From positions 62,001-126,000 of the forward strand of contig NZ_LLWC01000009.1 of assembly GCF_001561995.1 (NCBI RefSeq): a stretch of DNA of 64,000 bases. The letters are read 5' to 3'. Each line of letters starts with the position of its first letter. The first letter of the stretch is position 1. This DNA is from Polycladidibacter hongkongensis (GTDB lineage: Bacteria; Pseudomonadota; Alphaproteobacteria; Rhizobiales; Stappiaceae). The notes beneath the pieces are model-generated. The model made no database searches, was not told where the DNA came from, and worked only from the letters and a program-made list of their open reading frames with translations. This document shows positions 18,688-28,049 of this stretch, piece after piece. The translations under genes were made by a program, and so were the position numbers.

Positions 18688-19587
18688 ATGAAAAAACAAC
18701 TGGCTGGCATGCACGTGGCGCTAATGTCAGGTTTCTCTGATGATGGCAAACTCTGCGAAAAACGCCAAGAAAACATTATAGGCTACACCGTAAAGCAGAA
18801 TGTTGCGGGCCTTTACATTGGGGGTAGTAGCGCAGAAGCTGCAACTATGTCGGTTGATGAGCTTTTGGTACAACAAAAAATTGTTATGGACAGCGCAAAA
18901 GGTAGGGTAGGCAAACTAATTGCGCATGTGGGTATGCCTAGTATCAAGGATGCGGTTGCTCTTGCAGAAAGTGCAAAGGAACTGGGCTTTGATGCTCTCT
19001 CAGCGCTGCCGCCCTATGCTTTCCCACATACCCAAGAGGAAATCTTCAATTATTACAAGGCCATTGCATCGGCCACTGACCTTCCTCTGATTGTTTATGA
19101 AGTGCCGATTCGCACTGGCCGGGCGACGCCGACCCACCAAATTGTTGAAATCCTCGATCTTCCTAATGTTGAAGGCATCAAGTTTACTAGCAATGATCTG
19201 TTTGCGCTCTCGCGTATTAAGGAGCGTTGCCCTGACAAAACTTACTTCTTCGGTTTCGATGAAATGTATGGTTATGCGGCAACATCTGGCATCGATGGCG
19301 GGATCGGCACAACTTACAACGTACTGGGTAATCTCTATACTGCGATCAATGAAGCTGTAATCGCAGGGGATCTTGATCGTATGCGCGAACTACAAGCAAT
19401 CTCACAAGACTTTGTGGAAGCGATCATCAAGGTTGGCGTGATCCCCGGCGTAAAAGCTGCGATGCAGCTCATTGGCGTTGATTGTGGCCAGGCCCGTGCA
19501 CCGCTCGCGCTTCGTGGCAGTGACGCAATGGAAATCATGAAAGCGGCTGTTGCGAAGCCCGGTTTTCAGGAATGGATTGCCAAATAA
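18688..19587 (+). CDS. nanA: N-acetylneuraminate lyase NanA (DHDPS/NAL family)
   Basis: Class I aldolase TIM barrel of 299 residues. IVYEVPIRTG carries the catalytic Tyr, and GIKFTSND carries the Schiff-base Lys; the KFTS context is typical of sialic-acid lyase rather than DHDPS. It splits Neu5Ac into ManNAc and pyruvate. I chose ATG 18688 over the open frame starting at 18508, because the extra 60 residues have no family similarity and cover the divergent promoter region. ManNAc would then pass to NanK and NanE. Confidence 0.92.
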   Translation: MKKQLAGMHVALMSGFSDDGKLCEKRQENIIGYTVKQNVAGLYIGGSSAEAATMSVDELLVQQKIVMDSAKGRVGKLIAHVGMPSIKDAVALAESAKELGFDALSALPPYAFPHTQEEIFNYYKAIASATDLPLIVYEVPIRTGRATPTHQIVEILDLPNVEGIKFTSNDLFALSRIKERCPDKTYFFGFDEMYGYAATSGIDGGIGTTYNVLGNLYTAINEAVIAGDLDRMRELQAISQDFVEAIIKVGVIPGVKAAMQLIGVDCGQARAPLALRGSDAMEIMKAAVAKPGFQEWIAK

Positions 19588-19625
19588 TAATCTTGCATAA
19601 GGCAATCCCATCCCCCCTATAAACT

Positions 19626-19652
19626 GGGTCGGCATTCTGCCGGCCCTTTTTC
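19626..19652 (+). terminator. Terminator of nanA
   Basis: GGTCGGCA and TGCCGGCC pair (8 bp, one G-U) around TTC, followed by a T-rich tract. It lies between the convergent nanA and the cyclodeaminase-like gene. Confidence 0.85.
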
Positions 19653-19678
19653 TTAGTCAATTCGCCCAACTAGGGGGA

Positions 19679-20602
19679 TCAACTGCGCAGGAAAATGTAC
19701 TGAGCCAAGCAGAGGTCTTGCAGTGCGGTCCCCCCACAAGCAAACACAGTGCGTTGCTGATAGTATCGGCGGCCAGCCAGCTGCCCTTGGCAAAGCTCTT
19801 GCAAATTTGCTGCAAATTCGGGCTCCCTGCTCGTCCCGCTCATGTAGTCACTGAAAAAACGACACTCATTTAGCGCGTGAGCGTCAAAACACTGGCGGAT
19901 ATTGACGGGATCAAACAGGACGTTCACATGGCAACCAGACGCAAGTTGATCACCAATTAGATGAAAGCCGGATAGTCTGTGTGGCGCCAGTTGCACTATG
20001 TCAGCGCCTGCAAGTGCTCCTTCCAGATCTCGTGTCGCGGATGCACGTAGACCCGCTGCATGCAGGCGGCGAAGTGTTGTATCCGCACGCCCCTTTTCAG
20101 GTTCAAAAACGAGAACTTGATCAAGCCGCCTCAGGGCGCTCAAGGTCAGCGTGCAATACAGATTTTGCATCGAGGCACCAAGTAACAGCAGATGTCTCGC
20201 ATCCTCGCGCGCGAGGTAGCCGCTTGCAAGTGCCGCCGCCGCTGCGCGGCGCCAACAATCAAGGGCGAGGCCATCGATTAATGCAAGTGGCGCACCGCTA
20301 TTTCCAGAAAAAAGAATGTAGACAGAGCTCGCATTATCAGCGCGGCCATCGGTTGTCGGGCCATTGCAGGGGGGGGAGCAAGACACGCGATTGCCGAGAA
20401 AGCCGCGTTGTTTTCCCTCTTGGGAGAAATAGTCTGCCCATGCCGAGGTGTTTTCAATCCACCCTGACCCGCCAGGACTGCCCACAAGGGTGATCCGCTT
20501 GCCGCTTTCTCGCGTCCGGCCACGGTAGCTGTGTCTAAGTTCCTCTACGATGTCTCGCGCATCAACCACACTGTCAATTTCTCCAGTTGTGATGATGCGC
20601 AT
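19679..20602 (-). CDS. Divergent ornithine cyclodeaminase/mu-crystallin family protein
   Basis: A protein of 307 residues recognisable as the OCD/mu-crystallin fold: SGNSGAPLALIDG, RRAAAAALAS and LARED precede a Rossmann strand LLLLGASMQN where family members usually have GxGxQ. The NAD-binding continuation (VLVFEP) fits. The C-terminal stretch that normally holds the catalytic Asp and the PGKxEL-type motif is replaced (NVLFDPVNIRQCFD), so ornithine cyclodeaminase activity is doubtful. Related families act on imine or amino-acid substrates such as alanine dehydrogenase or ketimine reductase. It precedes nothing on its strand and follows lapA at a 15-base gap, so it may be the last gene of the sppA-ihfB-lapA operon. 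Confidence 0.7.
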   Translation of the reverse strand: MRIITTGEIDSVVDARDIVEELRHSYRGRTRESGKRITLVGSPGGSGWIENTSAWADYFSQEGKQRGFLGNRVSCSPPCNGPTTDGRADNASSVYILFSGNSGAPLALIDGLALDCWRRAAAAALASGYLAREDARHLLLLGASMQNLYCTLTLSALRRLDQVLVFEPEKGRADTTLRRLHAAGLRASATRDLEGALAGADIVQLAPHRLSGFHLIGDQLASGCHVNVLFDPVNIRQCFDAHALNECRFFSDYMSGTSREPEFAANLQELCQGQLAGRRYYQQRTVFACGGTALQDLCLAQYIFLRS

Positions 20603-20617
20603 TCGAACCTCTAGAGC

Positions 20618-20953
20618 TTAAGCGTGATGCGATATGGCGGTTTGGGTGCTCCCTTCGCCGAGGGTTTTAAGTTGATCACTCTCGGCTCGCAGTTTGTTCA
20701 CCTCCCGGCGATTTACACGGGCTTCCTTGCGAAATTTTCCTTGGTTGTTCCAAGTGGCGACACCTCCCAATATCACCCCAAGAGCAGCTGCACCAAATAA
20801 CAGCCAAAACAGCGGAATAGATAGCGTGAGCATTGTATCCGCCGGATCGAACGGATTGAGCGCCAGCGAAACACTGTGACGGTTCGCTACTGCCAACACA
20901 ATAACGAGCAAGCCAATAGGCAACAGCAACAAGCGCTTCAATAAACGAGTCAC
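20618..20953 (-). CDS. LapA-domain (DUF1049) inner-membrane protein
   Basis: Short membrane protein of 111 residues with two N-terminal hydrophobic helices (about 8-25 and 43-66) and a charged, partly coiled cytoplasmic tail with VNKLRAESDQL. This is the LapA/DUF1049 layout; in E. coli LapA works with LapB in controlling LPS synthesis through LpxC turnover. Adjacency to ihfB is usual in alphaproteobacteria. The exact role here is unknown. Confidence 0.82.
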   Translation of the reverse strand: MTRLLKRLLLLPIGLLVIVLAVANRHSVSLALNPFDPADTMLTLSIPLFWLLFGAAALGVILGGVATWNNQGKFRKEARVNRREVNKLRAESDQLKTLGEGSTQTAISHHA

Positions 20954-20971
20954 ACCAGTCTCCGGGTTTTG

Positions 20972-21274
20972 TTAATCGTCTTCGCCGTGGTCCACGCCAT
21001 CATTTAGGCGCTCGCGCATTTCCTTGCCAGTTTTGAAAAAGGGTACGAACTTTTCGCTTACTTCCACTTTTTGTCCCGTGCGCGGATTGCGGCCGATGCG
21101 TGCGGGGCGGTTCTTAACAGAAAACGCTCCAAACCCACGCAGTTCCACGCGGTCTCCCCGCATCAACGCTGAGGTAACCTCGTCAAGTATTGCATTGACG
21201 ATGTTCTCGACATCCCGTTGATAGAGATGCGGGTTACGCTCCGCGATTGTTTGCACCAACTCCGACTTTATCAT
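20972..21274 (-). CDS. ihfB: Integration host factor subunit beta
   Basis: HU/IHF-family DNA-bending protein of 100 residues. The DNA-intercalating arm has [11 protein letters not shown], with the conserved Pro, and the start MIKSELVQ matches IhfB. I used ATG 21274, which overlaps the sppA stop by 4 bases; the longer open frame lies inside sppA. With IhfA it bends DNA at recombination, replication and sigma-54 promoter sites, fitting the presence of rpoN nearby. Confidence 0.95.
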   Translation of the reverse strand: MIKSELVQTIAERNPHLYQRDVENIVNAILDEVTSALMRGDRVELRGFGAFSVKNRPARIGRNPRTGQKVEVSEKFVPFFKTGKEMRERLNDGVDHGEDD

Positions 21275-22269
21275 TCCTTGCCCCCCGTTATACCTTGGTT
21301 CGCAACAGACGGTGCCTGCCAAACCGACACCAGTCCTTCAACCTCGCCAGTATTTGTCGCTAAACCAGCGAAACTTGAAAAAATCTTTCCCAGAACACTA
21401 TCAGAAGATGGGCTGATTCCCAAAAAACCTTTCAAATAAATAGGGAAATTGTCATCTGGCCGTATTGGACGCCACGTGACAACCTCTAGATCTTTACTAA
21501 GTTTCTTTTCGTCAATCAGCCATGCTCTCGCGGCGAGTTCATCGCCGATGCCATCGACAAGTCCAAATTCTTTCGCTTGATGCCCGGTATAGACTTGACC
21601 ATTCGCAAGCTCGAGCGCGCGTGCCATGTCCAAGTTCCGTCGCTCCGCTACAATACCGACAAACCAGTCGTAACTATCCATGATAAGAGTGCGCATGGCG
21701 TCTTTTGCGTCAATACTAGGTGCACTATAAAAATCAGGTTCGGCCTTCAAAGGGCTGCTCTTGATGGCATCAAATTCCACACCAACTTTTTCTAAAAGTT
21801 CGCTGAAGTTTCCATATTGGAACAGAACACCAATCGAGCCGGTCAGGGAGTTGTAATCGGCATAGATGGCGTCGGCACCCAAGGCGATCATATAGCCGGC
21901 CGAGGCACCCATGGTGCCAATAGAGGCGACAACAGGCTTCTCTGCGGCCACGCGGCGCAAGGCAGAGTAAAGGCGTTCGCCGCCGCTTGTGGATCCGCCG
22001 GGCGAGTTGATGCTGAGGATCACACCCCGCACACTGTCATCTTCGCGCAGATCATCAAGCAGGGTGATCATGGCCCTGTCTTGCAAGATAACGCCGTTAA
22101 CTTCAACGCGGGCGATGTGTGCCTCGGAGGTAGGATCGCCAATACTGCTAGCGCGAAACACAAGAGCGCCAATTGCTAGGATGGCAACAAGAAAAAAACA
22201 TACGCGCCAGAAGCTCAGGCTTCGTCGCAAACGGCGGCGTTCAATGATAACATCACTATCCAAACTCAC
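21271..22269 (-). CDS. sppA: Signal peptide peptidase SppA (S49 family)
   Basis: Short-form S49 peptidase of about 332 residues. A single N-terminal membrane helix ([19 protein letters not shown]) anchors a periplasmic domain with the nucleophile Ser in [11 protein letters not shown] and the general-base Lys in [10 protein letters not shown]. It degrades cleaved signal peptides. The open frame extends to a TTG at 22323, but GTG 22269 has a GAGG ribosome site and gives a start resembling homologues ([15 protein letters not shown]), so I prefer it. It overlaps ihfB by 4 bases. Confidence 0.88.
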   Translation of the reverse strand: MSLDSDVIIERRRLRRSLSFWRVCFFLVAILAIGALVFRASSIGDPTSEAHIARVEVNGVILQDRAMITLLDDLREDDSVRGVILSINSPGGSTSGGERLYSALRRVAAEKPVVASIGTMGASAGYMIALGADAIYADYNSLTGSIGVLFQYGNFSELLEKVGVEFDAIKSSPLKAEPDFYSAPSIDAKDAMRTLIMDSYDWFVGIVAERRNLDMARALELANGQVYTGHQAKEFGLVDGIGDELAARAWLIDEKKLSKDLEVVTWRPIRPDDNFPIYLKGFLGISPSSDSVLGKIFSSFAGLATNTGEVEGLVSVWQAPSVANQGITGGKE

Positions 22270-22421
22270 AGCGCCTCGCAGGTGTAAGGTGTTTAAGTTG
22301 CTAGCATAAACGCCCACACTCAAAAGCCAAGTGGAGATTTTACGAGTTTGGTCAATATTTTCTATTAGGAAACCATCAACATCAAACCAATAGAACTATC
22401 AGTAACGAAGTATCGGCAAGG

Positions 22422-22730
22422 TTATGCCTTGTCTTGTGATGGCATCAGGTCTTCTTCGTGTTCAATAGCTTGGTCAATAAGCTGTCGCCACAACTTTCCG
22501 TAGAAAGCGCCATTCAGGCCCGCCTCGCTTGCGGCGTCTTCCACATTGCGCACCACTTCTTCCACGCGGCTATCTATGCGCGCAGGCAGCTTTAACGCAG
22601 GTTTGATTTCCGCCGCTCGGGTGATGTAGCTAAAACGTTCTGCAAACAGAGCAATAAGCTCCTTGTCCATCCGGTCAATTTGTTCTCGGATCTGCGCCAT
22701 GTTCTGGCAATCTTGCGCGGGACGTTTCAT
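22422..22730 (-). CDS. Chorismate mutase (AroQ type)
   Basis: All-helical AroQ-class chorismate mutase of 102 residues: IREQIDRMDKELIALFAERFSYI is the H1 helix with the active-site Arg, and later residues Lys (AAEIKPA) and the Arg/Glu of SRVEEVVRN fit the pocket. It converts chorismate to prephenate for Phe and Tyr synthesis. The start ATG 22730 has a GAGGAAG site; the longer frame would begin inside a terminator hairpin. It is downstream of a strong terminator, so it needs its own promoter or read-through. In other rhizobia this gene often sits near ffh/rpsP, so its place here is notable. Confidence 0.87.
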   Translation of the reverse strand: MKRPAQDCQNMAQIREQIDRMDKELIALFAERFSYITRAAEIKPALKLPARIDSRVEEVVRNVEDAASEAGLNGAFYGKLWRQLIDQAIEHEEDLMPSQDKA

Positions 22731-22814
22731 TTCTTCCTCATGCGGTAAACTGATAAAATCCCTAGGGCAAGCGGGCAGAAACATCAATGATAGGCTAAAA
22801 GTTGCGCACAAGAC

Positions 22815-22867
22815 AAAAAAAACCGTCTCGTTCATCAGGAGGTGGGGGGGAGCTGAGAACGAGACGG
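22815..22867 (-). terminator. Strong terminator upstream of the chorismate mutase gene
   Basis: Arms CCGTCTCGTTC (22823-22833) and GAACGAGACGG (22857-22867) pair perfectly over 11 bp. On the minus strand eight T follow (22822-22815). The 23-base loop is C-rich and contains CCACCTCC. Confidence 0.85.
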
Positions 22868-23106
22868 GGTCTTTGACCAATGGGGCCAGGTGGACATTCG
22901 TCTTTGCTGCCGCTTTATCTGGAGGTTGTCCCTCTCTTTCAGCGGTCTTTCTTACTTGGCGCGGGCTACTAGGGGCGTAGTTTGCCGCGCTTAAGATGGG
23001 AGGCTCTGAGCCGAATGCTGCAAGGACGGCTTACAAAAACGAGCTCCCACACTCTGCAACTTCGGGCGGGTTGCAGAGATCTGATTAGCAAGGCTTCCCT
23101 CGCGTC
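22815..23106 (-). ncRNA. Candidate CCUCC-rich small RNA or leader transcript
   Basis: The 529-base gap between rpsA and the chorismate mutase gene holds a transcription-unit signature on the minus strand: a promoter-like pair at 23113-23141, a perfect 9-bp hairpin (CTCTGCAAC/GTTGCAGAG, about 23053-23079), and a strong terminator at 22815-22867. The implied RNA is about 290 nt. It contains three CCUCC anti-Shine-Dalgarno motifs (plus-strand GGAGG at 22999, 22921 and 22838), the last in the terminator loop. I could not match it to SRP RNA, RNase P, tmRNA or 6S RNA. A leader controlling chorismate mutase is the alternative. Confidence 0.5.
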
Positions 23107-23112
23107 TTCAAT

Positions 23113-23141
23113 GCTATACTTAGGGGTATTTCGTCACTTAA
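23113..23141 (-). promoter_or_regulatory. Putative promoter of the candidate small RNA
   Basis: Minus-strand TTAAGT (23141-23136), a 17-base spacer, then TATAGC (23118-23113). It lies downstream of the rpsA terminator, so a new transcript could begin near 23106. The -35 match is poor (3 of 6). Confidence 0.45.
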
Positions 23142-23204
23142 GAGTGAAAATTGCCGCCAAAATTGCGAGCAAACGCATCGTCTGTTGCCATGGTGAACAG
23201 CGCG

Positions 23205-23234
23205 TAAAAAAACCCGGCTCGAAAGCCGGGTTTC
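23205..23234 (-). terminator. Terminator of rpsA
   Basis: AACCCGGCT and AGCCGGGTT pair over 9 bp with a TTCG tetraloop on the minus strand, followed by a run of T. Confidence 0.93.
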
Positions 23235-23259
23235 TTGAAAGGCTTTATCAAAGCCAATC

Positions 23260-24954
23260 TTAGTCGTCGGTGGATTTTGCTTTGAGAGCTGCACCAAGAA
23301 TGTCGCCCAGAGAAGAGCCTGCATCTGCAGAACCGTACTGTGCAACAGCTTCTTTTTCTTCGGCAATTTCCAGCGCTTTGATGGAGACACCAACGCGGCG
23401 GGTTTTCTTGTCGAACTGGGTAATGCGTGCTTCGAAGGTTTCGCCAACGTTGAAGCGGGTAGGATCCTGATCACCACGCTCACGTGCAAGGTCTGCACGA
23501 CGAACGAAGGAGGTCAGGTCGCTGTCTGCCAGCTTAACTTCCAGACCGTTTTCTTTCACTTCTGTAACTTCACAAGTTACAACAGAGCCCTTGCGGACAT
23601 CGCCGGAAGCGGCTTCAAACGGATCGGACTCAAGTTGCTTGATACCAAGGCTGATGCGCTCTTTGTCAACGTCAACATCAAGAACAACAGCTTTAACAAC
23701 GTCGCCCTTTTTGTATTCTTCGATGACTTGCTCGCCCGGACGGTTCCAGTCCAGATCAGACAGGTGCACCATGCCGTCAACGTCGCCTTCAAGGCCAATG
23801 AACAGACCGAACTCGGTTTTGTTCTTAACTTCGCCTTCAACAACAGCTTCAACAGGGTACTTCTCAGCGAATGCTTCCCATGGGTTCTGCAAGGTCTGCT
23901 TGAGACCCAGGGAGATGCGGCGCTTGGAAGCGTCCACTTCCAGCACAACCACTTCTACTTCCTGAGAGGTAGAAACGATTTTGCCAGGATGTACGTTCTT
24001 CTTGGTCCAAGACATTTCGGAGACGTGGATCAGGCCTTCGATGCCTGGCTCCAGCTCTACGAACGCACCGTAGTCGGTGATGTTGGTCACACGGCCAGAG
24101 AACTTCGCATCCAGTGGGTATTTTGCTTCGATACCGGACCATGGGTCGGTTTCCAGCTGCTTCATACCCAGTGAAATGCGGTGTGTTTCCTGGTTTACAC
24201 GTACGATCTGCACCTTCACGGTCTGGCCGATGGACAGAACTTCGCTTGGGTGGTTGATACGACGCCATGCGATGTCGGTGACGTGCAGCAGGCCGTCGAT
24301 GCCGCCCAGATCAACGAACGCACCGTAATCGGTGATGTTTTTAACAACACCCTCAACGGTGTTACCCTCTTCAAGGCTCTGAACCAGCTCGGAACGCTGC
24401 TCTGCGCGGGTCTCTTCCAGAACGGTACGACGGGAAACAACGATGTTGCCGCGACGCTTGTCCATTTTCAGGATCTGGAATGGCTGCGGGTTGTTCATCA
24501 GCGGGGTAACGTCACGCACTGGGCGGATGTCAACCTGAGAACGTGGCAGGAAGGCAACTGCGCCATCCAGATCAACGGTGAAGCCACCTTTCACCTGGTT
24601 GAAGATCTGGCCGGTGACTTTCTCGCCTGCTTCGAAAGCAACTTCGAGACGAACCCAGCTTTCTTCGCGGCGGGCTTTGTCGCGAGACAGGACAGCTTCA
24701 CCCATCGCGTTCTCAACGCGCTCAAGGTAAACTTCCACTTCGTCGCCAACAGCCATCTCGCCTGCACGGCCTTTCGCACCGAATTCCTTCATAGGAACGC
24801 GGCCTTCAACCTTAAGACCTACGTCGATAACAGCCAGGTCTTTTTCGATCGCAACGATGGTGCCTTTTACAACGGTACCTTCGTAGAGGTCGGAGGTCGC
24901 AAAGGATTCTTCGAGCAGGGATGCAAAATCCTCAGCAAGATTCACGTTTTCCAT
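23260..24954 (-). CDS. rpsA: 30S ribosomal protein S1
   Basis: S1 of 564 residues with about six OB-fold S1 repeats; typical repeat signatures are ITDYGAFVDLGGIDGLLHV, ITDYGAFVELEPGIEGLIHV and KTEFGLFIGLEGDVDGMVHL. It binds mRNA and promotes initiation on structured leaders. The gene begins 197 bases after cmk and ends in its own strong terminator. The leader contains a small GGCCA/TGGCC hairpin just ahead of the start, compatible with autogenous control but unproven. cmk-rpsA order is conserved widely in proteobacteria. Confidence 0.97.
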   Translation of the reverse strand: MENVNLAEDFASLLEESFATSDLYEGTVVKGTIVAIEKDLAVIDVGLKVEGRVPMKEFGAKGRAGEMAVGDEVEVYLERVENAMGEAVLSRDKARREESWVRLEVAFEAGEKVTGQIFNQVKGGFTVDLDGAVAFLPRSQVDIRPVRDVTPLMNNPQPFQILKMDKRRGNIVVSRRTVLEETRAEQRSELVQSLEEGNTVEGVVKNITDYGAFVDLGGIDGLLHVTDIAWRRINHPSEVLSIGQTVKVQIVRVNQETHRISLGMKQLETDPWSGIEAKYPLDAKFSGRVTNITDYGAFVELEPGIEGLIHVSEMSWTKKNVHPGKIVSTSQEVEVVVLEVDASKRRISLGLKQTLQNPWEAFAEKYPVEAVVEGEVKNKTEFGLFIGLEGDVDGMVHLSDLDWNRPGEQVIEEYKKGDVVKAVVLDVDVDKERISLGIKQLESDPFEAASGDVRKGSVVTCEVTEVKENGLEVKLADSDLTSFVRRADLARERGDQDPTRFNVGETFEARITQFDKKTRRVGVSIKALEIAEEKEAVAQYGSADAGSSLGDILGAALKAKSTDD

Positions 24955-25151
24955 AAAAACTCCATTAGGCCATGTCTGGCCATCGCCGGCGGGCTAGTGT
25001 TGCAAAAAATGAGACCAGACATCCCGGCCAAGGCACTTTTGCGGCGCCTAGGCTTTTACTGCTTTGCAGCAGGCCGGCGAAAACGGTGTGCCTGATCTCA
25101 CGAAAATTCAAAGTTGACTGGGGTGTCTCCTGCGCCAGAGCTTTGGGGGCA

Positions 25152-27193
<2,042 letters not shown>

Positions 27194-27331
27194 TCACCAT
27201 TGTGACAACAGAACTATTGCGAATATTGGAAACAGCGGCTAACTCTTCGGTTAGATCAACAAGAATTATTTTGACACGACCAGCCGCCAAGGCTAATGGG
27301 GCGGTCAACGAAGCAACAAAAGGTGAGAACC

Positions 27332-27715
27332 GTGGCAAGACCGGAACTCGGAACCAAACGCACCTGTGCCGGCTGTGGCGCAAAATACTACGACCTTGAC
27401 CGCGATCCAATCATCTGCCCTAAATGTGGCGAGATGTTCGATCTGGGTATGAGCGTCAAAACTGCTAAGGCATCTAAAGCAGTTAAAGACGAAGAAGAGG
27501 AAATGGAAGAGGACACCACGCCTGCAAACGTAGAGCTGGTTTCTCTGGAAGACGCTGACGAAGAAAACAGCGAAGATATCCCTGATCTCGGCGATGATGA
27601 TATCGATACCGGCGATATCGATGAAGATGATGGCGACGTTTTCTTGGAAGACGAAGATGACGACGACGAGAGCGTGCCGGGCATTGTTGTCAGCCACGAT
27701 GACGACGAAAACTAA
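27332..27715 (+). CDS. TIGR02300/FYDLN-type acidic zinc-ribbon protein
   Basis: Small protein of 127 residues of unknown function typical of alphaproteobacteria. The N-terminal 35 residues form a compact ribbon with CxxC pairs at 12/15 and 29/32 around KYYDLDRDPIICP; the rest is extremely acidic (Asp/Glu runs) and probably disordered. Many homologues have lost the cysteines, so the intact CxxC pairs suggest real zinc binding here. GTG 27332 was chosen because an AAGGTGAG site precedes it. It is divergent from aroA and lies upstream of the tRNA-Ala pair. Confidence 0.85.
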   Translation: MARPELGTKRTCAGCGAKYYDLDRDPIICPKCGEMFDLGMSVKTAKASKAVKDEEEEMEEDTTPANVELVSLEDADEENSEDIPDLGDDDIDTGDIDEDDGDVFLEDEDDDDESVPGIVVSHDDDEN

Positions 27716-27839
27716 ATTTCCACAGGCTTTTGAATTGTCTGAGTAAAATTTAGATTTGTACTTGCGCGAAGGAGGCGGCCGGACTATGTTCCGCCTCCAG
27801 CAACGGATCTCCTCTCCTGTGAGATCTTGAAGTGGAAAT

Positions 27840-27915
27840 GGGGCCTTAGCTCAGCTGGGAGAGCGCTTCGCTGGCAGCGAAGAGGTCAGCGGTTCGATCC
27901 CGCTAGGCTCCACCA
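27840..27915 (+). tRNA. tRNA-Ala (anticodon GGC)
   Basis: A 76-base cloverleaf with acceptor GGGGCCT/AGGCTCC, D arm AGCTCAGCTGGGAGAGC, anticodon stem CTTCG/CGAAG around CTGGCAG (anticodon GGC), T loop GGTTCGATCC, and an encoded CCA. Reads GCC and GCU codons. First of two tandem copies. Confidence 0.98.
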
Positions 27916-27962
27916 TTTCCCACTGGAAGCCACCTTCTAAAAGGCACGCTTCCTACTTTAAT

Positions 27963-28038
27963 GGGGCCTTAGCTCAGCTGGGAGAGCGCTTCGCTGGCAG
28001 CGAAGAGGTCAGCGGTTCGATCCCGCTAGGCTCCACCA
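27963..28038 (+). tRNA. tRNA-Ala (anticodon GGC), second identical copy
   Basis: Identical over all 76 bases to the copy 123 bases upstream, including the encoded CCA and a few flanking bases (AATGGGG, CCACCATTT). Probably one precursor RNA. It ends 11 bases from the convergent stop of the next gene. Confidence 0.98.
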
Positions 28039-28049
28039 TTTTCCATCGT

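Noticed and set aside
22422-22880. Chorismate mutase with a 50-residue N-terminal extension resembling a signal peptide
   Set aside because: The extension begins within the terminator hairpin and its Phe-rich run comes from the T tract. ATG 22730 has a good ribosome site and gives the normal size.
22836-22898. Trp-containing leader peptide acting as a classical attenuator
   Set aside because: Stalling at its Trp codons would leave the terminator arm free, and full translation would cover it, the reverse of trp-type attenuation; no antiterminator seen. Kept only as a remark.
22815-23106. Candidate RNA as tmRNA, SRP RNA or RNase P RNA
   Set aside because: No tag frame or GGTTCGAATCC loop (tmRNA), no GGAAGCAGC loop (SRP), and no conserved RNase P core were found.
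24181-25095. 304-residue plus-strand open frame opposite rpsA
   Set aside because: It is the antisense shadow of rpsA codon usage with no family resemblance.
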